Part shown: positions 18,226-28,521 of the stretch, in pieces
Layout of the letters: every line of letters begins with the position of its first letter
Numbering within the stretch: the first letter of the stretch is position 1
Origin: Melioribacteraceae bacterium
Lineage (GTDB): Bacteria > Bacteroidota > Ignavibacteria > Ignavibacteriales > Melioribacteraceae
DNA: 64,000 nt
Assembly (NCBI GenBank): GCA_028282005.1
Contig: JANQIV010000112.1
Span: 27,436-91,435, forward strand
Reading direction: 5' to 3'
Translations under genes and position numbers: made by a program
Notes under the pieces: model-generated
Seen by the model: only the letters and a program-made list of their open reading frames with translations
What the model was told of the DNA's origin: nothing
The model's database searches: none

Positions 18226-19371
18226 TCAGTTTGCTAATTCTTCTATGTTAATCAGCTTTAAATATTCGGTTGGCGTAAGCCCAGTATGTTTTTTAAATAT
18301 TCTATTAAAAGATGCTTTTGAATTAAAACCTGAATCAAGCGCAATTGCAAGAATAGTTTGAAGATTTCTGTCTCCATTTTTCAAGTTTTCTTTTACTTCG
18401 TTTACCCGATATTCGTTAATAAAGTCGTTAAAAGTTTTTCCGAGCGCTTTATTTAAAAACTCAGAAAACTGCCGCACTGAAATATTAAGCTTTGATGCTA
18501 TATCGGAGTATTTTAAGTCGGACTGGAGAAATAACTTCTCACTTTGCATAATTTTATCAATTTTCATTAATGTTGAATCAATAAATTCTTGATCGAATGT
18601 TATGCCGTTCTTTCTTTTTTTTATAATATTGATTGGTTGAAATTCTTCCGGCCGCACAACAGCCAAATATCCAATTGAATAAAGAATGATAGAGAAAACC
18701 GCAAAAGGAACTTTAGTGAGTAACTGAGGGGCGATGCTTGTTAAAAAGTAAGCAGATAAAATCAAAAGCAAACCAATAAAGAATAAATTCATTAAAAGAA
18801 TAAAAAGAATTAACCAGTTTAAATAGGCATCTGATAAAGCTTTTTTATTTGCCGGCTTTGTCCGTTTATAGCACGAAACCAGGTGAAAAATATAAAGGAA
18901 ATATAAACTGCCTTGAATTGGTTTAACCATTGTCATAGCATAATTATAAATTGATCCACCAGGAGGGACTATTTCTCCGGTTATATATTTTAATTTTATT
19001 GTAGCAGGTAAAATGTAAAACGGTGCTAATTTGAAAATAAATAAAGCAAACGGAATAATGTGAAGTAATGATAAAACGCTAAGATTGATTTTTTCTTTTA
19101 ATAGTATTTTTACGTAATAATAAGTCAATGGAGGCAAGAGATACCAAATCGGGACAGTAAGTAAACTGAAATGGGGGTTCTCTAAGAAAAATCCCATCTG
19201 ACCCAAAAAAATATCCAATAAATAAAATGAAAGTAAAAACAGTATGATCGACAAAAGTAAGTTTGGTTTTCTATCACCTTTTTTCTGAAACAGAAAAGTG
19301 AAGCCGATGAAAAAACCTTGGAATGTAGCGACGGCATAAAATACCGTCCAAAAATTTATATTAGCTTGCAT
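18226..19371 (-). CDS. membrane-anchored AraC-family transcriptional regulator
   Basis: A 381-residue regulator. The N-terminal ~235 residues hold six to seven hydrophobic helices with a ligand-sensor look (FWTVFYAVATFQGFFIGFTFLF, PIWYLLPPLTYYYVKILL). The C-terminal ~100 residues are an AraC/XylS double helix-turn-helix: YSDIASKLNISVRQFSEFLNK and IALDSGFNSKASFNRIFKKHTGLTPTEY. This architecture is common in Bacteroidota and senses an unknown signal at the inner membrane. It is transcribed divergently from a beta-lactamase-fold serine hydrolase 198 bp away, a plausible target. Confidence 0.9.
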   Translation of the reverse strand: MQANINFWTVFYAVATFQGFFIGFTFLFQKKGDRKPNLLLSIILFLLSFYLLDIFLGQMGFFLENPHFSLLTVPIWYLLPPLTYYYVKILLKEKINLSVLSLLHIIPFALFIFKLAPFYILPATIKLKYITGEIVPPGGSIYNYAMTMVKPIQGSLYFLYIFHLVSCYKRTKPANKKALSDAYLNWLILFILLMNLFFIGLLLILSAYFLTSIAPQLLTKVPFAVFSIILYSIGYLAVVRPEEFQPINIIKKRKNGITFDQEFIDSTLMKIDKIMQSEKLFLQSDLKYSDIASKLNISVRQFSEFLNKALGKTFNDFINEYRVNEVKENLKNGDRNLQTILAIALDSGFNSKASFNRIFKKHTGLTPTEYLKLINIEELAN

Positions 19372-19569
19372 TTAGTTTCATAATGATTCTGTCCGAAGCT
19401 AATAAAAGAGAGTTTGTAAATCAAGATCACAAATTAATCATAAAATATTCTATTAATAGTCATTTAGTACCTAAATTTTCCCCACTGGAATTTTGCGTCC
19501 ATAATTTTTAGTACAAGTATTCTCCTTTTCGTCTACGTCAAATCCTGCACAGCAGCTATAGGAAATACA

Positions 19570-20616
19570 ATGTTAAGGGTAAACTTGGTGGTTCTTGCTT
19601 ATTTAATGTTTTTCTTCTCAACTAATTTATTATTTGGAATAATACAGCCATTTAATAATAATTTCCAAAAATCATTAGCCTCAGATGTTAATCTAAAGCA
19701 AAATGTAATAGATGAGTTAGAGCAATTTCTTGATTTACATCAAGAGCTAAAAGTAAATTCAATTTCGATTATAAAGAATGAAAAGTTGGTTTTTGAAAAA
19801 TATTTTCACGGGTTTGACTCTAATAAAAACATCAAATTAAAATCGCTGGGTAAAAGTATTACTTCTATTTTGCTTGGGATAGCTATTGATAAAGGTTTCA
19901 TAAGAAGTGTTGATGAACCGATTATTTCTTTTTTCCCTGAGTTTAAAAAATTATCAAACTGGGATAACAATAAAGAAAAAATTACAATCCGTCATTTAAT
20001 TACCATGTCTGCCGGATTAGACTGCGGTGCCGGATCGAAAACTAATAAATGTATAAGTGAAGTATTTTCTGCAGAGGATATGTTTGAAGCTTATTTTCAA
20101 TTGCACTTAGCAAGCAAACCGGGTAGTACCTGGTTTTATAACGACGGTAATGTAATGATAATAAATAGAATTATTGAGTTAGCTTCAAATATGAGACTTG
20201 ATCAATTTCAGAAAAAATATTTGGACTCATTTTTAGGGATTGAAGGTAATTATGCTATGGTAGAAATGCGCCCGAAAGATATGGCAAAGATTGGACAGCT
20301 GATTCTAAACAGAGGAAGATGGAAAGGTCACCAGATTGTATCTGAACAATGGGTAAATGAATCATTAAAAGTACATTTCCCGGTTAAAGATTCATTTATG
20401 GGAAAAAGCTATGGATACTTTTGGTGGCAGTATAAATTTATAGCAAACGGTAAGGAATTTTTAACACATTATGCATACGGAAACGGAGGACAGTTTATCT
20501 TCATAATTCCTGATGAAAACTTGGTTGTTGTATTCACCGGGGATAATTATAATAGTTACAAATCCATAAGAGAACCAATATCTTTACTTTTGAAATATGT
20601 ATTTATGGCTGTATAA
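19570..20616 (+). CDS. beta-lactamase-fold serine hydrolase (class C type)
   Basis: A 348-residue exported serine hydrolase of the class C beta-lactamase/penicillin-binding-protein-like family. An N-terminal hydrophobic segment (8-26) is a signal or anchor. The catalytic SxxK is SLGK (residues 91-94), the Tyr motif is in FYNDGNV, and the third motif is HYAYGNGGQFIFIIPD. Most such proteins are esterases or peptidases, not antibiotic-degrading enzymes. AGGA ribosome binding site before the ATG. It is divergent from the membrane AraC regulator and convergent with metH. Confidence 0.85.
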   Translation: MLRVNLVVLAYLMFFFSTNLLFGIIQPFNNNFQKSLASDVNLKQNVIDELEQFLDLHQELKVNSISIIKNEKLVFEKYFHGFDSNKNIKLKSLGKSITSILLGIAIDKGFIRSVDEPIISFFPEFKKLSNWDNNKEKITIRHLITMSAGLDCGAGSKTNKCISEVFSAEDMFEAYFQLHLASKPGSTWFYNDGNVMIINRIIELASNMRLDQFQKKYLDSFLGIEGNYAMVEMRPKDMAKIGQLILNRGRWKGHQIVSEQWVNESLKVHFPVKDSFMGKSYGYFWWQYKFIANGKEFLTHYAYGNGGQFIFIIPDENLVVVFTGDNYNSYKSIREPISLLLKYVFMAV

Positions 20617-20652
20617 ATTTTATTTAACAGCTGTAGTAATACATAAAGCTCT

Positions 20653-23600
20653 TTAATAATTTAAAACTGACCCAAGCCACTTTTCAACTTCTTCAACGGA
20701 TAAATTTTTTCTCTTCGCATAATTTTCAACTTGCTCTTTTGAGATTTTTCCGGTTGTAAAATATTTTGCATTCGGATTAGCAAAATATAATCCGCAAACC
20801 GATGCTGCCGGATACATCGCCAAACTCTCTGTTAAAGTAATTCCGGTATTTTTTTCAACATCCAGTAATTTGAAGAGAGTTAATTTTTCAGTATGGTCGG
20901 GTTGTGCAGGGTAACCGGGTGCCGGACGAATACCTTTATAATTTTCTTTAATAAGTTCTGCATTGTCTAAATTTTCATCAGCAGCATAACCCCAATCTAC
21001 TTTTCGAACTTTTTCATGCAGCAATTCTGCGAAAGCTTCGGCTAGTCTGTCCGCAAGTGCTTTTACTAAAATTATGTTGTAATCATCGTGAGCTTCTTCA
21101 AATTCTTTTGTCAGTTTTTCGATTCCAATTCCTGCAGTTACCGCAAATCCTCCTATGTAATCTTGAGTCCCAATTTCTTTTGGGATTACAAAATCTGACA
21201 AAGCAATATTGGGGAATTTATCTGCTTTTTTGGATTGCTGACGGATAGAATGAAATTGTGTAATTTTTTTACTCCCATTTAGGTGGGAATATATTTCAAT
21301 GTCATCCCCAATTGCATTTGCAGGGAATAAGCCAAACACACCTTTTGCAGTGAGTAATTTATTATTACAGATTTTATTGAGTAATTCATTTGCATCATCA
21401 AATAATTTTTTTGCTTCGTTGCCGTAATTCTCGTTTTCAAAAATTTCAGGATATTTTCCTTTTAATTCCCAAGTAAGGAAGAACGGTGTCCAGTCAATGT
21501 ATTTACGAATTTCTTCTAAAGAGTAATTGTCTAAAACTTGAACGCCCAATTGATTTGGCTTAGTAATAATTTCGTTTTCCCAATCTATTTTTAGTCTGTT
21601 ATCTCTTGCCTTAGTCAAAGGCAAATATTCTTTTGTAGATTTTTTATTCGAATAATCTACTCTTAGTTTTTCATATTCATCTTTTATATTATTAACAAAT
21701 TTTGAGTTTGCTTCTTCATTTATCAAATTACTCACAACAGGAACACTGCGGGATGCGTCAAGCACGTGAACTGTTGGTCCGCTAAAGTTTGGTTCTATTT
21801 TTATAGCTGTGTGAATTCTTGAGGTTGTTGCTCCTCCAATCAATAATGGTTTTTTGATCTGCTGTCTTTCCATTTCTTTAGCTACGTGTACCATTTCATC
21901 TAAAGATGGAGTAATCAATCCGCTCAAGCCAATCACATCAACATCTTTTTCAATTGCGGTTGAAAGAATTTTATCGGACGGAACCATTACGCCGAGATCA
22001 ATTATATCGTAGTTGTTGCAGCCAAGCACAACGCCAACTATGTTTTTACCTATGTCATGAACATCACCTTTTACCGTAGCAAGCAGAATTGTTCCTTTAC
22101 TTTTTGTGTTGCCAGTTTCGGCTTTTTCTTTTTCAATAAATGGAACAAGGTAAGCAACAGCTTTTTTCATTACGCGTGCACTTTTTACAACTTGCGGCAA
22201 AAACATTTTGCCGGAGCCAAATAGATCACCAACGGCTCCCATGCCATCCATTAAAGGCCCTTCAATAACTCGAAGTGGTGAAGGGTACTTTTGGCGGGCT
22301 TCCTCGGTATCCTCTTCAATAAATTCTGTAATGCCTTTGATCAACGAATGCTTTAATCTCTCTTCAACTGATTCATTTCTCCATTCTAAAACTTGCTCTT
22401 CTTTAGCGGAGTCTTGTCTTACATTTTCTGCAAACTCAACTAATCTTTCTGTTGAATCATGCCTTCTGTTCAGTAATACGTCTTCAACTCTTTCAAGTAA
22501 ATCTTTTGGTACTTCTTCATAGATTTCAAGTTGCCCGGCATTTACAATCCCCATATCCATACCGGCTTTTACAGCGTGGTACAGAAATGCGGCATGAATA
22601 GCTTCTCTTACTTTGTTGTTGCCACGGAAAGAAAATGAAATATTACTGACGCCGCCGGAAACTTTTGCGTGCGGTAGATTTTCTTTGATCCACTTAGTAG
22701 CATTTATGAAATCAACTGCGTAATTGTTGTGCTCTTCAATTCCGGTTGCTATCGCAAATATATTGGGGTCTATAATAATATCTTGTGGAGGGAAGCCGAC
22801 TTGTTCAGTCAATATTTTATACGCTCGTTCTGCAATTTCGATTTTTCTTTCGTAGGTGTCAGCTTGTCCTTTTTCATCGAACGCCATTACTATTACTGCC
22901 GCACCATAATTCAAGATTTTCTTTGCATGGTCTATAAACTCTTTTTCACCTTCTTTTAAACTTATTGAGTTAACAATACCTTTGCCTTGTAAACATTTTA
23001 ATCCGGCTTCAATTACAGTCCATTTTGATGAGTCAATCATGATAGGCAGCTTAGCGATATCCGGCTCTGAGGCCAATAGTTGGAGAAATTTAACCATAGA
23101 GTTTTCAGAATCGATCATTGCTTCATCCATGTTTATATCGAGCACTTGAGCCCCGCCTTCAACCTGATGCCTAGCAACACTTAATGCTTCTTCAAAATTT
23201 TCTTCCTTAATTAATCTTGCAAACTTTTTTGAGCCCGCAACGTTCGTTCTTTCGCCAACATTTATAAAATTTGAATCGGGGCGGAATGTTAAAGGCTCAA
23301 GTCCACTGAGAATTAAATAAGGTTTTATTTCTTTCGGTTTTCTTGGTTTAATTAATTTTACCATTTCTGCAAAAACAGCAATGTGATCCGGAGTAGTACC
23401 ACAGCATCCGCCGACGATATTGTAAAAGCCTTCGTTGCCAAATTCTTTTAATGTTTCTGCCATCAATTCCGGAGTTTCATCGTATCCTCCAAACTCATTC
23501 GGTAAACCCGCATTTGGGTAAAGGCTTGTATAGAAAGGAGAAATATTAGACAACTCTTCAATGAACGAGCGCATTTGTTTTGGGCCAAGTGCGCAGTTTA

Positions 23601-24327
23601 ATCCTACTGATAAAATGTCTTTCGCATGAGAGATGGAGTTATAAAATGCTTCAGTTGTTTGGCCTGATAAAGTTCTTCCGCTTAGGTCAACTATAGTACC
23701 TGAAATCATTATCGGCAATGATTTATTTATTTCATCGAGATACTCTCTAATTCCGAAAAGAGCAGCTTTCGAATTTAACGTATCAAAAATGGTTTCAACT
23801 AAAATTATGTCGGAACCGCCGTCAACTAATCCTTTTGTTGCTTCTTTATACGATTCTTTAACTTCATCAAAAGTAACTGATCTAAATCCGGGATTATTTA
23901 CATCCGGGGAAATAGAAAGTGATTTACTTGTTGGTCCCAAAGCTCCTGCAACAAAACGTGGTTTATCCGGATTTTGTTTTGTGTATTCGTTCGTGATTTC
24001 TTTAGCAATTTTTGCAGACTCAAAATTTATGTCGTAAACATAGTCCTCAGTTTTATATTCTTTTTGGGAAACGACACTTGCGTTGAATGTGTTTGTTTCA
24101 ATTATATCAGCACCGGCTTCAAGATATTTTTTATGAATTTCTTTAATTACATCGGGGCAAGTAACAGATAGTAAATCGTTATTGCCTTTTAAATCAACAA
24201 GATGGTCTTTAAGCTTTTCTCCCCTAAAATCAGACTCACTCAAATTATAACTTTGAATTAGGCTTCCCATTGCTCCATCAATAACTAAAATTCGCTCTTC
24301 TAAAATTTGTTTTAAAGTTGTTATCAT
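20653..24327 (-). CDS. metH: cobalamin-dependent methionine synthase
   Basis: A 1224-residue cytoplasmic enzyme that methylates homocysteine with 5-methyltetrahydrofolate via B12. All four modules are present at full length. The homocysteine domain (1-330) has its zinc Cys residues in GLNCALGP and [10 protein letters not shown]. The folate domain (345-620) has [17 protein letters not shown]. The cap and B12-binding domains (650-890) have [16 protein letters not shown], with the axial His, and [12 protein letters not shown]. The reactivation domain (from ~910) has [15 protein letters not shown] and [10 protein letters not shown] for SAM. The leader upstream carries a strong terminator hairpin (see 24440-24540). 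No other methionine gene is adjacent. Confidence 0.95.
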   Translation of the reverse strand: MITTLKQILEERILVIDGAMGSLIQSYNLSESDFRGEKLKDHLVDLKGNNDLLSVTCPDVIKEIHKKYLEAGADIIETNTFNASVVSQKEYKTEDYVYDINFESAKIAKEITNEYTKQNPDKPRFVAGALGPTSKSLSISPDVNNPGFRSVTFDEVKESYKEATKGLVDGGSDIILVETIFDTLNSKAALFGIREYLDEINKSLPIMISGTIVDLSGRTLSGQTTEAFYNSISHAKDILSVGLNCALGPKQMRSFIEELSNISPFYTSLYPNAGLPNEFGGYDETPELMAETLKEFGNEGFYNIVGGCCGTTPDHIAVFAEMVKLIKPRKPKEIKPYLILSGLEPLTFRPDSNFINVGERTNVAGSKKFARLIKEENFEEALSVARHQVEGGAQVLDINMDEAMIDSENSMVKFLQLLASEPDIAKLPIMIDSSKWTVIEAGLKCLQGKGIVNSISLKEGEKEFIDHAKKILNYGAAVIVMAFDEKGQADTYERKIEIAERAYKILTEQVGFPPQDIIIDPNIFAIATGIEEHNNYAVDFINATKWIKENLPHAKVSGGVSNISFSFRGNNKVREAIHAAFLYHAVKAGMDMGIVNAGQLEIYEEVPKDLLERVEDVLLNRRHDSTERLVEFAENVRQDSAKEEQVLEWRNESVEERLKHSLIKGITEFIEEDTEEARQKYPSPLRVIEGPLMDGMGAVGDLFGSGKMFLPQVVKSARVMKKAVAYLVPFIEKEKAETGNTKSKGTILLATVKGDVHDIGKNIVGVVLGCNNYDIIDLGVMVPSDKILSTAIEKDVDVIGLSGLITPSLDEMVHVAKEMERQQIKKPLLIGGATTSRIHTAIKIEPNFSGPTVHVLDASRSVPVVSNLINEEANSKFVNNIKDEYEKLRVDYSNKKSTKEYLPLTKARDNRLKIDWENEIITKPNQLGVQVLDNYSLEEIRKYIDWTPFFLTWELKGKYPEIFENENYGNEAKKLFDDANELLNKICNNKLLTAKGVFGLFPANAIGDDIEIYSHLNGSKKITQFHSIRQQSKKADKFPNIALSDFVIPKEIGTQDYIGGFAVTAGIGIEKLTKEFEEAHDDYNIILVKALADRLAEAFAELLHEKVRKVDWGYAADENLDNAELIKENYKGIRPAPGYPAQPDHTEKLTLFKLLDVEKNTGITLTESLAMYPAASVCGLYFANPNAKYFTTGKISKEQVENYAKRKNLSVEEVEKWLGSVLNY

Positions 24328-24439
24328 AACAATAAATTTAAATTTAATTCAATAAAGTTAATTATAAGACGTAAAATATTTTTTATTTGTTCAACAATAT
24401 AATATTTAAAACGATCAAATTATAGTAGCTTAGTTAATA

Positions 24440-24540
24440 TAAAATTAATAAAAAAACCCCGACTGCCAGTCGGGGTTCAAATTTTCGCACCCAATGCGAA
24501 ACCCAGCCGAATCTTAAGCTCCTTTCAATGATTCTTCAAT
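24440..24540 (-). promoter_or_regulatory. structured leader region upstream of metH, possible attenuator
   Basis: On the minus strand, between the response-regulator gene and metH, a purine-rich GAAAGGAG is followed by a hairpin TTTCGC/GCGAAA (24483-24501) and then a strong terminator (24449-24477). The segment GGGTT just before the first hairpin can pair with AACCC of the terminator's 5' arm, giving a possible antiterminator. It matches no riboswitch consensus I know (no SAM-I core, no B12 box). It may equally be only the end of the two-component operon. Confidence 0.35.
24449..24477 (-). terminator. rho-independent terminator between the response regulator and metH
   Basis: A 10-bp stem (AACCCCGACT/AGTCGGGGTT) with a three-base loop is followed on the minus strand by seven T. 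It is the strongest terminator in the window and lies about 120 bp upstream of the metH start. Confidence 0.85.
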
Positions 24541-24602
24541 TAAATATACTTTTTTTAATTACAGTATAAATAGCAAAAGATTGCTATTTGTGATATAGAA
24601 CA

Positions 24603-25235
24603 CTAGGAATCTAATCCGACAAGCCTGCTCGACAAAGCATATCTTATCAAGTCTGCATTATTTTTTATTTCCAGTTTTTGTACGATATTTTGTCTGTGAT
24701 TTATAACAGTGAATTGACTGATATTTAATTTATCAGCAATTTCTTTGTAGGTTAAACCTTGCACAATGTATTTAACAATTTCTTTTTCTCTTTTTGTTAA
24801 GTGGTCTTGTGATTGATTTTTTTCAAATTTCTTTATATCGTTTGTAATTTCTTTTGAAAAATATTTTTCACCATTTAAGATTGAATTGATCGCTTCAATC
24901 AACTCTTCTGTATTGGATGTTTTTAAAACATATCCATCCACATCATTTTTAATAGCATCATTTATATAATTACTATTATGGTGCATTGAAAGAATAATTA
25001 CTTTTGCGGATTCGTCCATTGATTTGACTTCTGTAAGTGCAGAAATTCCATCAGAGTTAGGCATTTCAATATCGAAAATGGAAATTTCCGGTTTGTTTTC
25101 TCTGAATTTTTCAATTGCTTCTTTTCCTGTTGAAGCCTCGGCAATAACTTCTAAGTTTTCGTATTGGCTAATTGCCGCAATTAACCCTTCTCTAAAAATT
25201 GTATGGTCATCTGCTATTAGTATTTTAGTTTTCAT
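24603..25235 (-). CDS. NarL/LuxR-family response regulator
   Basis: A 210-residue DNA-binding response regulator. The receiver domain (1-120) has acidic IADDH, the phospho-acceptor Asp in ISIFDIEMPNSDG, Ser/Thr in IILSMHHNS and Lys in YVLKTSNTEE. The C-terminal LuxR helix-turn-helix has LTKREKEIVKYIVQGLTYKEIA and ISQFTVINHRQNIVQKL. Its start overlaps the end of the sensor kinase gene by 11 bp, so the two are translationally coupled and a cognate pair. Its targets are unknown. A weak hairpin (AAATAGCAA/TTGCTATTT, 24567-24589) follows the stop. Confidence 0.92.
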   Translation of the reverse strand: MKTKILIADDHTIFREGLIAAISQYENLEVIAEASTGKEAIEKFRENKPEISIFDIEMPNSDGISALTEVKSMDESAKVIILSMHHNSNYINDAIKNDVDGYVLKTSNTEELIEAINSILNGEKYFSKEITNDIKKFEKNQSQDHLTKREKEIVKYIVQGLTYKEIADKLNISQFTVINHRQNIVQKLEIKNNADLIRYALSSRLVGLDS

Positions 25236-27318
25236 TCTTTACCAATGGAATATTTATAAAAATAACGGTTCCTTCTTCTATTTTAGACTCAATATGATAG
25301 TCGCCACCCAATACTTTTACTCTATAAATCATATTGCTAATACCAGAGTACTTATTAACATGCTCATTGTCAAATTCAAATCCTTTTCCGCTGTCTTCAA
25401 TTTCAACAAATAATCTATTTTCCCTTTTAAAGATTTGGACTGTAACTTCTGTAGCTTGAGCGTGTTTGAAAATATTATTTAATGCTTCTTGAATTATTCT
25501 GTAAATATTAATTTCTATTTTGAAATTACCAATATCTTCTAAACCATAAGTTTTTAAGTTAACATTAAACTCTGAGATTTCTTCAAACAATCCGCACAAA
25601 TTTTCTAAAGATTTAATGAAGCCGTATTTTTCCAAATCCACAGGGTGAAGAGAGTGAGTAACTTTCCGTACTTCACTTGAAGCTGTTGTTAATATCTCTA
25701 TAGATTTATTAATGTTCTTTTTCAATTCATAATTAGTTTTTGGAAGTAATGTGGACAAGAAATATTTAGCGGAAACAATTAATTGTCCGATACTATCATG
25801 CAATTCCATTGAAATCCTTTTTCGTTCGGCTTCCTGAGTATTGAGAATTGCATTCGAGATTTTTATTTGCTCATCCATTTTCTCTTTAATTAATTCGGAA
25901 TTCTTTAATTCCGTAACATCTTCAATTAAGCAAATAATGTTTGTTATCCTGCCATTTTCTCCTTCTATTGAGTAAAATTTAATTTTTAGCCATAAGCCTT
26001 TTTCGCACATAAAGGATTCATTTGAATCAACGAAAATTGGCTCAGTTTCAAAATATTTTTTTGAACTAAATAATTCTCCCAACGTATCAAATATATCTAA
26101 AGTGGATATGTTAAAATCTTTCCATAAATCAAAAATGTTAGCGATCTTTGAAATATTTTCGCCAAATAGTTTTTCATATTTTTCATTGTTTCTTATAATC
26201 CTGCCTTTTTTATCTATCACTAGAACAGCTATTGGCGACTGATTAATTAATTCGGTTAACTGCAGAGTCCTTTCGTCAACTTCTCTTTCAAGATTTTCAT
26301 TTAATTTAGATAATTCTTTTTCAGCCTTCTTCCTATTCTCAATTTCATATTCCAACTTATACCGTTGTGCGAAGAAAGATTTTATGAGAGAAGCAATTCT
26401 GCCAAACTCATCATTGCGGTTTGCCAATCCCTCAATTGGTATTGTCGTACCTTTGTTTAATGAATCGGAAATGCTGTTTACTGGTTGATTTATTAGCTTG
26501 TTCATCATTATCAATAACAATACAAACAAAAATGTGGCAAACAAAAAATAAAGAGCATAAAAATAAATTGAAGAATTACTTAGGCTACTCAAAAAATCAG
26601 AATGATAATTTGTTAATAGATAACCAATTGTTTTATCATCCCAATCTTTAAGAGGAATGGAGAATACAGTTTCCCAATTTTCGTAATCAATATTAAGTGC
26701 TTGATTAATTAATGAAAATGATGTTTCAGTAGAAGTAAAACTTGAGATTTCAGAAAGAAATTGTCCTTCAATAAACTTTGCGACAACAATGTACCCATCG
26801 TCTTTTGATTCAATATATTTTTCATAAGATTTATTTATTGATGTGGCAATAAAATGGCAAAGCTTGTTATCAACAGAGTAGTAAAAATCCAGAGCTTGAT
26901 AAGTCTTTAGGGTATCGTAGAAATCTGGTGCAAAACTCGGGAAGTTTGATAATATTTCTACATCGTTAACACTGTGAACTAGTTTGAATTTGTCGTCAAA
27001 GACCCAAACTCCGTCAAGTAAATATCCTTCAAGCATCCAGTTAATATTTTCTTTTTCAAACTGTTCGTATGGGGATTTTATATATTCTGCGAGATCTGCC
27101 CAAAAACCATATTCTTCGGTTATTACTGTATAAAGATCCTGAGTTCTAAGTTCAAATAATTCTTTAACAGCTTTTTGTTTTTCCAAAGAGTTTCTTAAAA
27201 ATATATCGTTTAACTTATCTGTTTCTTTGCTAATGAATAGAAAAGTTGTAATTGAGAAAACCCCAAAAATTAAAAGAACAGTTAGCAAAATCTTATTTTG
27301 TAAGCTTATATTCATCAA
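25225..27318 (-). CDS. CHASE4-HAMP-PAS sensor histidine kinase (NarX/DegS-type)
   Basis: A 697-residue inner-membrane sensor kinase. Transmembrane helix 1 covers residues ~10-28. A periplasmic CHASE4-like sensor (30-250) has the family's YGFWADLAEYI stretch. Transmembrane helix 2 is ~255-275 and a HAMP-like linker follows (INQPVNSISDSLNKG). A coiled coil leads to a PAS domain (~355-475: ELINQSPIAVLVIDKKGRIIRNN). The HisKA_3 dimerisation helix AERKRISMELHDSIGQL carries the phospho-His. The HATPase is compact, with N-box-like IYRIIQEALNNIFKHAQA and EDSGKGFEF. It phosphorylates the overlapping NarL-type regulator. The ligand is unknown. Confidence 0.9.
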   Translation of the reverse strand: MMNISLQNKILLTVLLIFGVFSITTFLFISKETDKLNDIFLRNSLEKQKAVKELFELRTQDLYTVITEEYGFWADLAEYIKSPYEQFEKENINWMLEGYLLDGVWVFDDKFKLVHSVNDVEILSNFPSFAPDFYDTLKTYQALDFYYSVDNKLCHFIATSINKSYEKYIESKDDGYIVVAKFIEGQFLSEISSFTSTETSFSLINQALNIDYENWETVFSIPLKDWDDKTIGYLLTNYHSDFLSSLSNSSIYFYALYFLFATFLFVLLLIMMNKLINQPVNSISDSLNKGTTIPIEGLANRNDEFGRIASLIKSFFAQRYKLEYEIENRKKAEKELSKLNENLEREVDERTLQLTELINQSPIAVLVIDKKGRIIRNNEKYEKLFGENISKIANIFDLWKDFNISTLDIFDTLGELFSSKKYFETEPIFVDSNESFMCEKGLWLKIKFYSIEGENGRITNIICLIEDVTELKNSELIKEKMDEQIKISNAILNTQEAERKRISMELHDSIGQLIVSAKYFLSTLLPKTNYELKKNINKSIEILTTASSEVRKVTHSLHPVDLEKYGFIKSLENLCGLFEEISEFNVNLKTYGLEDIGNFKIEINIYRIIQEALNNIFKHAQATEVTVQIFKRENRLFVEIEDSGKGFEFDNEHVNKYSGISNMIYRVKVLGGDYHIESKIEEGTVIFINIPLVKNEN

Positions 27319-27444
27319 ATCTAAATATTATTTGTTATAGTGCAAAAATATAATAAAATGAAATCTAAGAGCATAACCATTAGAACACAATTTGTAGTTA
27401 AACTTGCTAGGCTAAAATACGATTGTAATTATCGAGATTGAAAA

Positions 27445-27475
27445 TTTGTTTAATTTTTCATATTACGTAAATTTA
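27445..27475 (+). promoter_or_regulatory. possible Bacteroidota-type promoter for hldD
   Basis: TTTG at 27445-27448, a 19-bp spacer and TAAATTTA at 27468-27475 resemble the Bacteroidota TTTG/TAnnTTTG promoter with one mismatch. It is placed about 26 bp before the hldD start. Such AT-rich matches arise by chance, so this is tentative. Confidence 0.3.
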
Positions 27476-27500
27476 GTCTGTAAAAATTTAGGAGTGTAAA

Positions 27501-28475
27501 ATGATAATCGTTACAGGTGGTGCAGGATTTATTGGCAGTGTTACCGTTGGCAAGTTGAATGAATTGGGAAAGAAAAATATTATTATTGTTGATGAACTCG
27601 GAACCGAAGAAAAATGGAAAAATTTAAACGGACTTGAATTTGCAGATATATATCACAAAGATGATTTTTATAAGCAGATTGTTGATGATAGCCTGGCTTT
27701 TGGAATAGATTCGATAATTCATTTGGGCGCGTGTTCTTCAACCACAGAAAAAGATGCAGATTTTTTACTCCAAAATAATTTCAGATATTCTGTTGAGCTG
27801 GCAAAGTATTCACTGCCAAGAAAGATCAGGTTTATCTATGCATCATCTGCTGCTACTTACGGTGATGGTTCCGCCGGATATGATGATAAAATAGAGGAAA
27901 TGGAAAAACTAAGACCGCTGAATATGTACGGTTATTCAAAACACCTTTTTGATATGTGGCTCAAAAACAATAACATATTAAATAAAGTTGTCGGATTAAA
28001 ATATTTTAATGTCTATGGCCCGAATGAGTATCATAAAGATGATATGCGAAGTGTGGTCCACAAAGCATACGGACAAATAAAAGAGACCGGAAGAGTAAAG
28101 CTTTTTAGATCATATAACGAAAACTACAAAGACGGCGAACAATTGAGAGATTTCATATATGTTAAAGATGCAGTTGATATGACTTTGTACTTTCTAAAAA
28201 ACAAAAATCAAAGTGGGATTTTCAATGTTGGTACTGGTAAAGCTCGTAGCTGGAATGATCTTGTAACTGCTGTATTTAATGCTATGGGTGAACCGGTTAA
28301 AATTGAATATATCGAAATGCCTGAGCATCTTCGCGAAAAGTATCAATATTTTACAGAAGCCAATTTACACAATTTACGCAGAGCCGGATACGATAAAAAA
28401 GTATCTTCGCTTGAAGATGGTATAAAAGATTATGTGCAAAACTATCTGATGACTGAAAAATACTTAAAAAGTTAG
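27501..28475 (+). CDS. hldD: ADP-L-glycero-D-manno-heptose-6-epimerase
   Basis: A 324-residue extended short-chain dehydrogenase that inverts C6 of ADP-D-glycero-manno-heptose to make the LPS core heptose donor. It shows the NADP-binding GGAGFIGS, the VDELG start of the cofactor loop, HLGACSSTTEKD (specific to HldD), the catalytic Ser/Thr region YASSAATYGDG, catalytic YGYSK, and KYFNVYGPNEYHK with the HldD-type RDFIYVKDAV. The length equals typical HldD (~310-325). ATG with an AGGAG ribosome binding site. It supplies the substrate for GT9-type heptosyltransferases such as that at 3458-4522. It is followed 46 bp later by a Nudix gene, probably co-transcribed. Confidence 0.93.
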   Translation: MIIVTGGAGFIGSVTVGKLNELGKKNIIIVDELGTEEKWKNLNGLEFADIYHKDDFYKQIVDDSLAFGIDSIIHLGACSSTTEKDADFLLQNNFRYSVELAKYSLPRKIRFIYASSAATYGDGSAGYDDKIEEMEKLRPLNMYGYSKHLFDMWLKNNNILNKVVGLKYFNVYGPNEYHKDDMRSVVHKAYGQIKETGRVKLFRSYNENYKDGEQLRDFIYVKDAVDMTLYFLKNKNQSGIFNVGTGKARSWNDLVTAVFNAMGEPVKIEYIEMPEHLREKYQYFTEANLHNLRRAGYDKKVSSLEDGIKDYVQNYLMTEKYLKS

Positions 28476-28521
28476 AAAAGTAATTGATAATTCTTAATTC
28501 AAAATTCATGATGATATTTAA

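Noticed and set aside
18134..18361. 75-residue plus-strand frame over the AraC gene end
   Set aside because: It lies mostly opposite the AraC helix-turn-helix region and shows no domain or ribosome binding site.
24457..24500. tRNA-like GGTTCAAAT segment
   Set aside because: No acceptor stem, anticodon arm or CCA end can be folded around it; it is explained by the terminator and adjoining hairpin.
24440..24540. Known SAM-I, SAH or cobalamin riboswitch before metH
   Set aside because: None of the consensus cores (for example the SAM-I GAGGGACTGGC or the B12 box) is present, so it is kept only as a possible attenuator.
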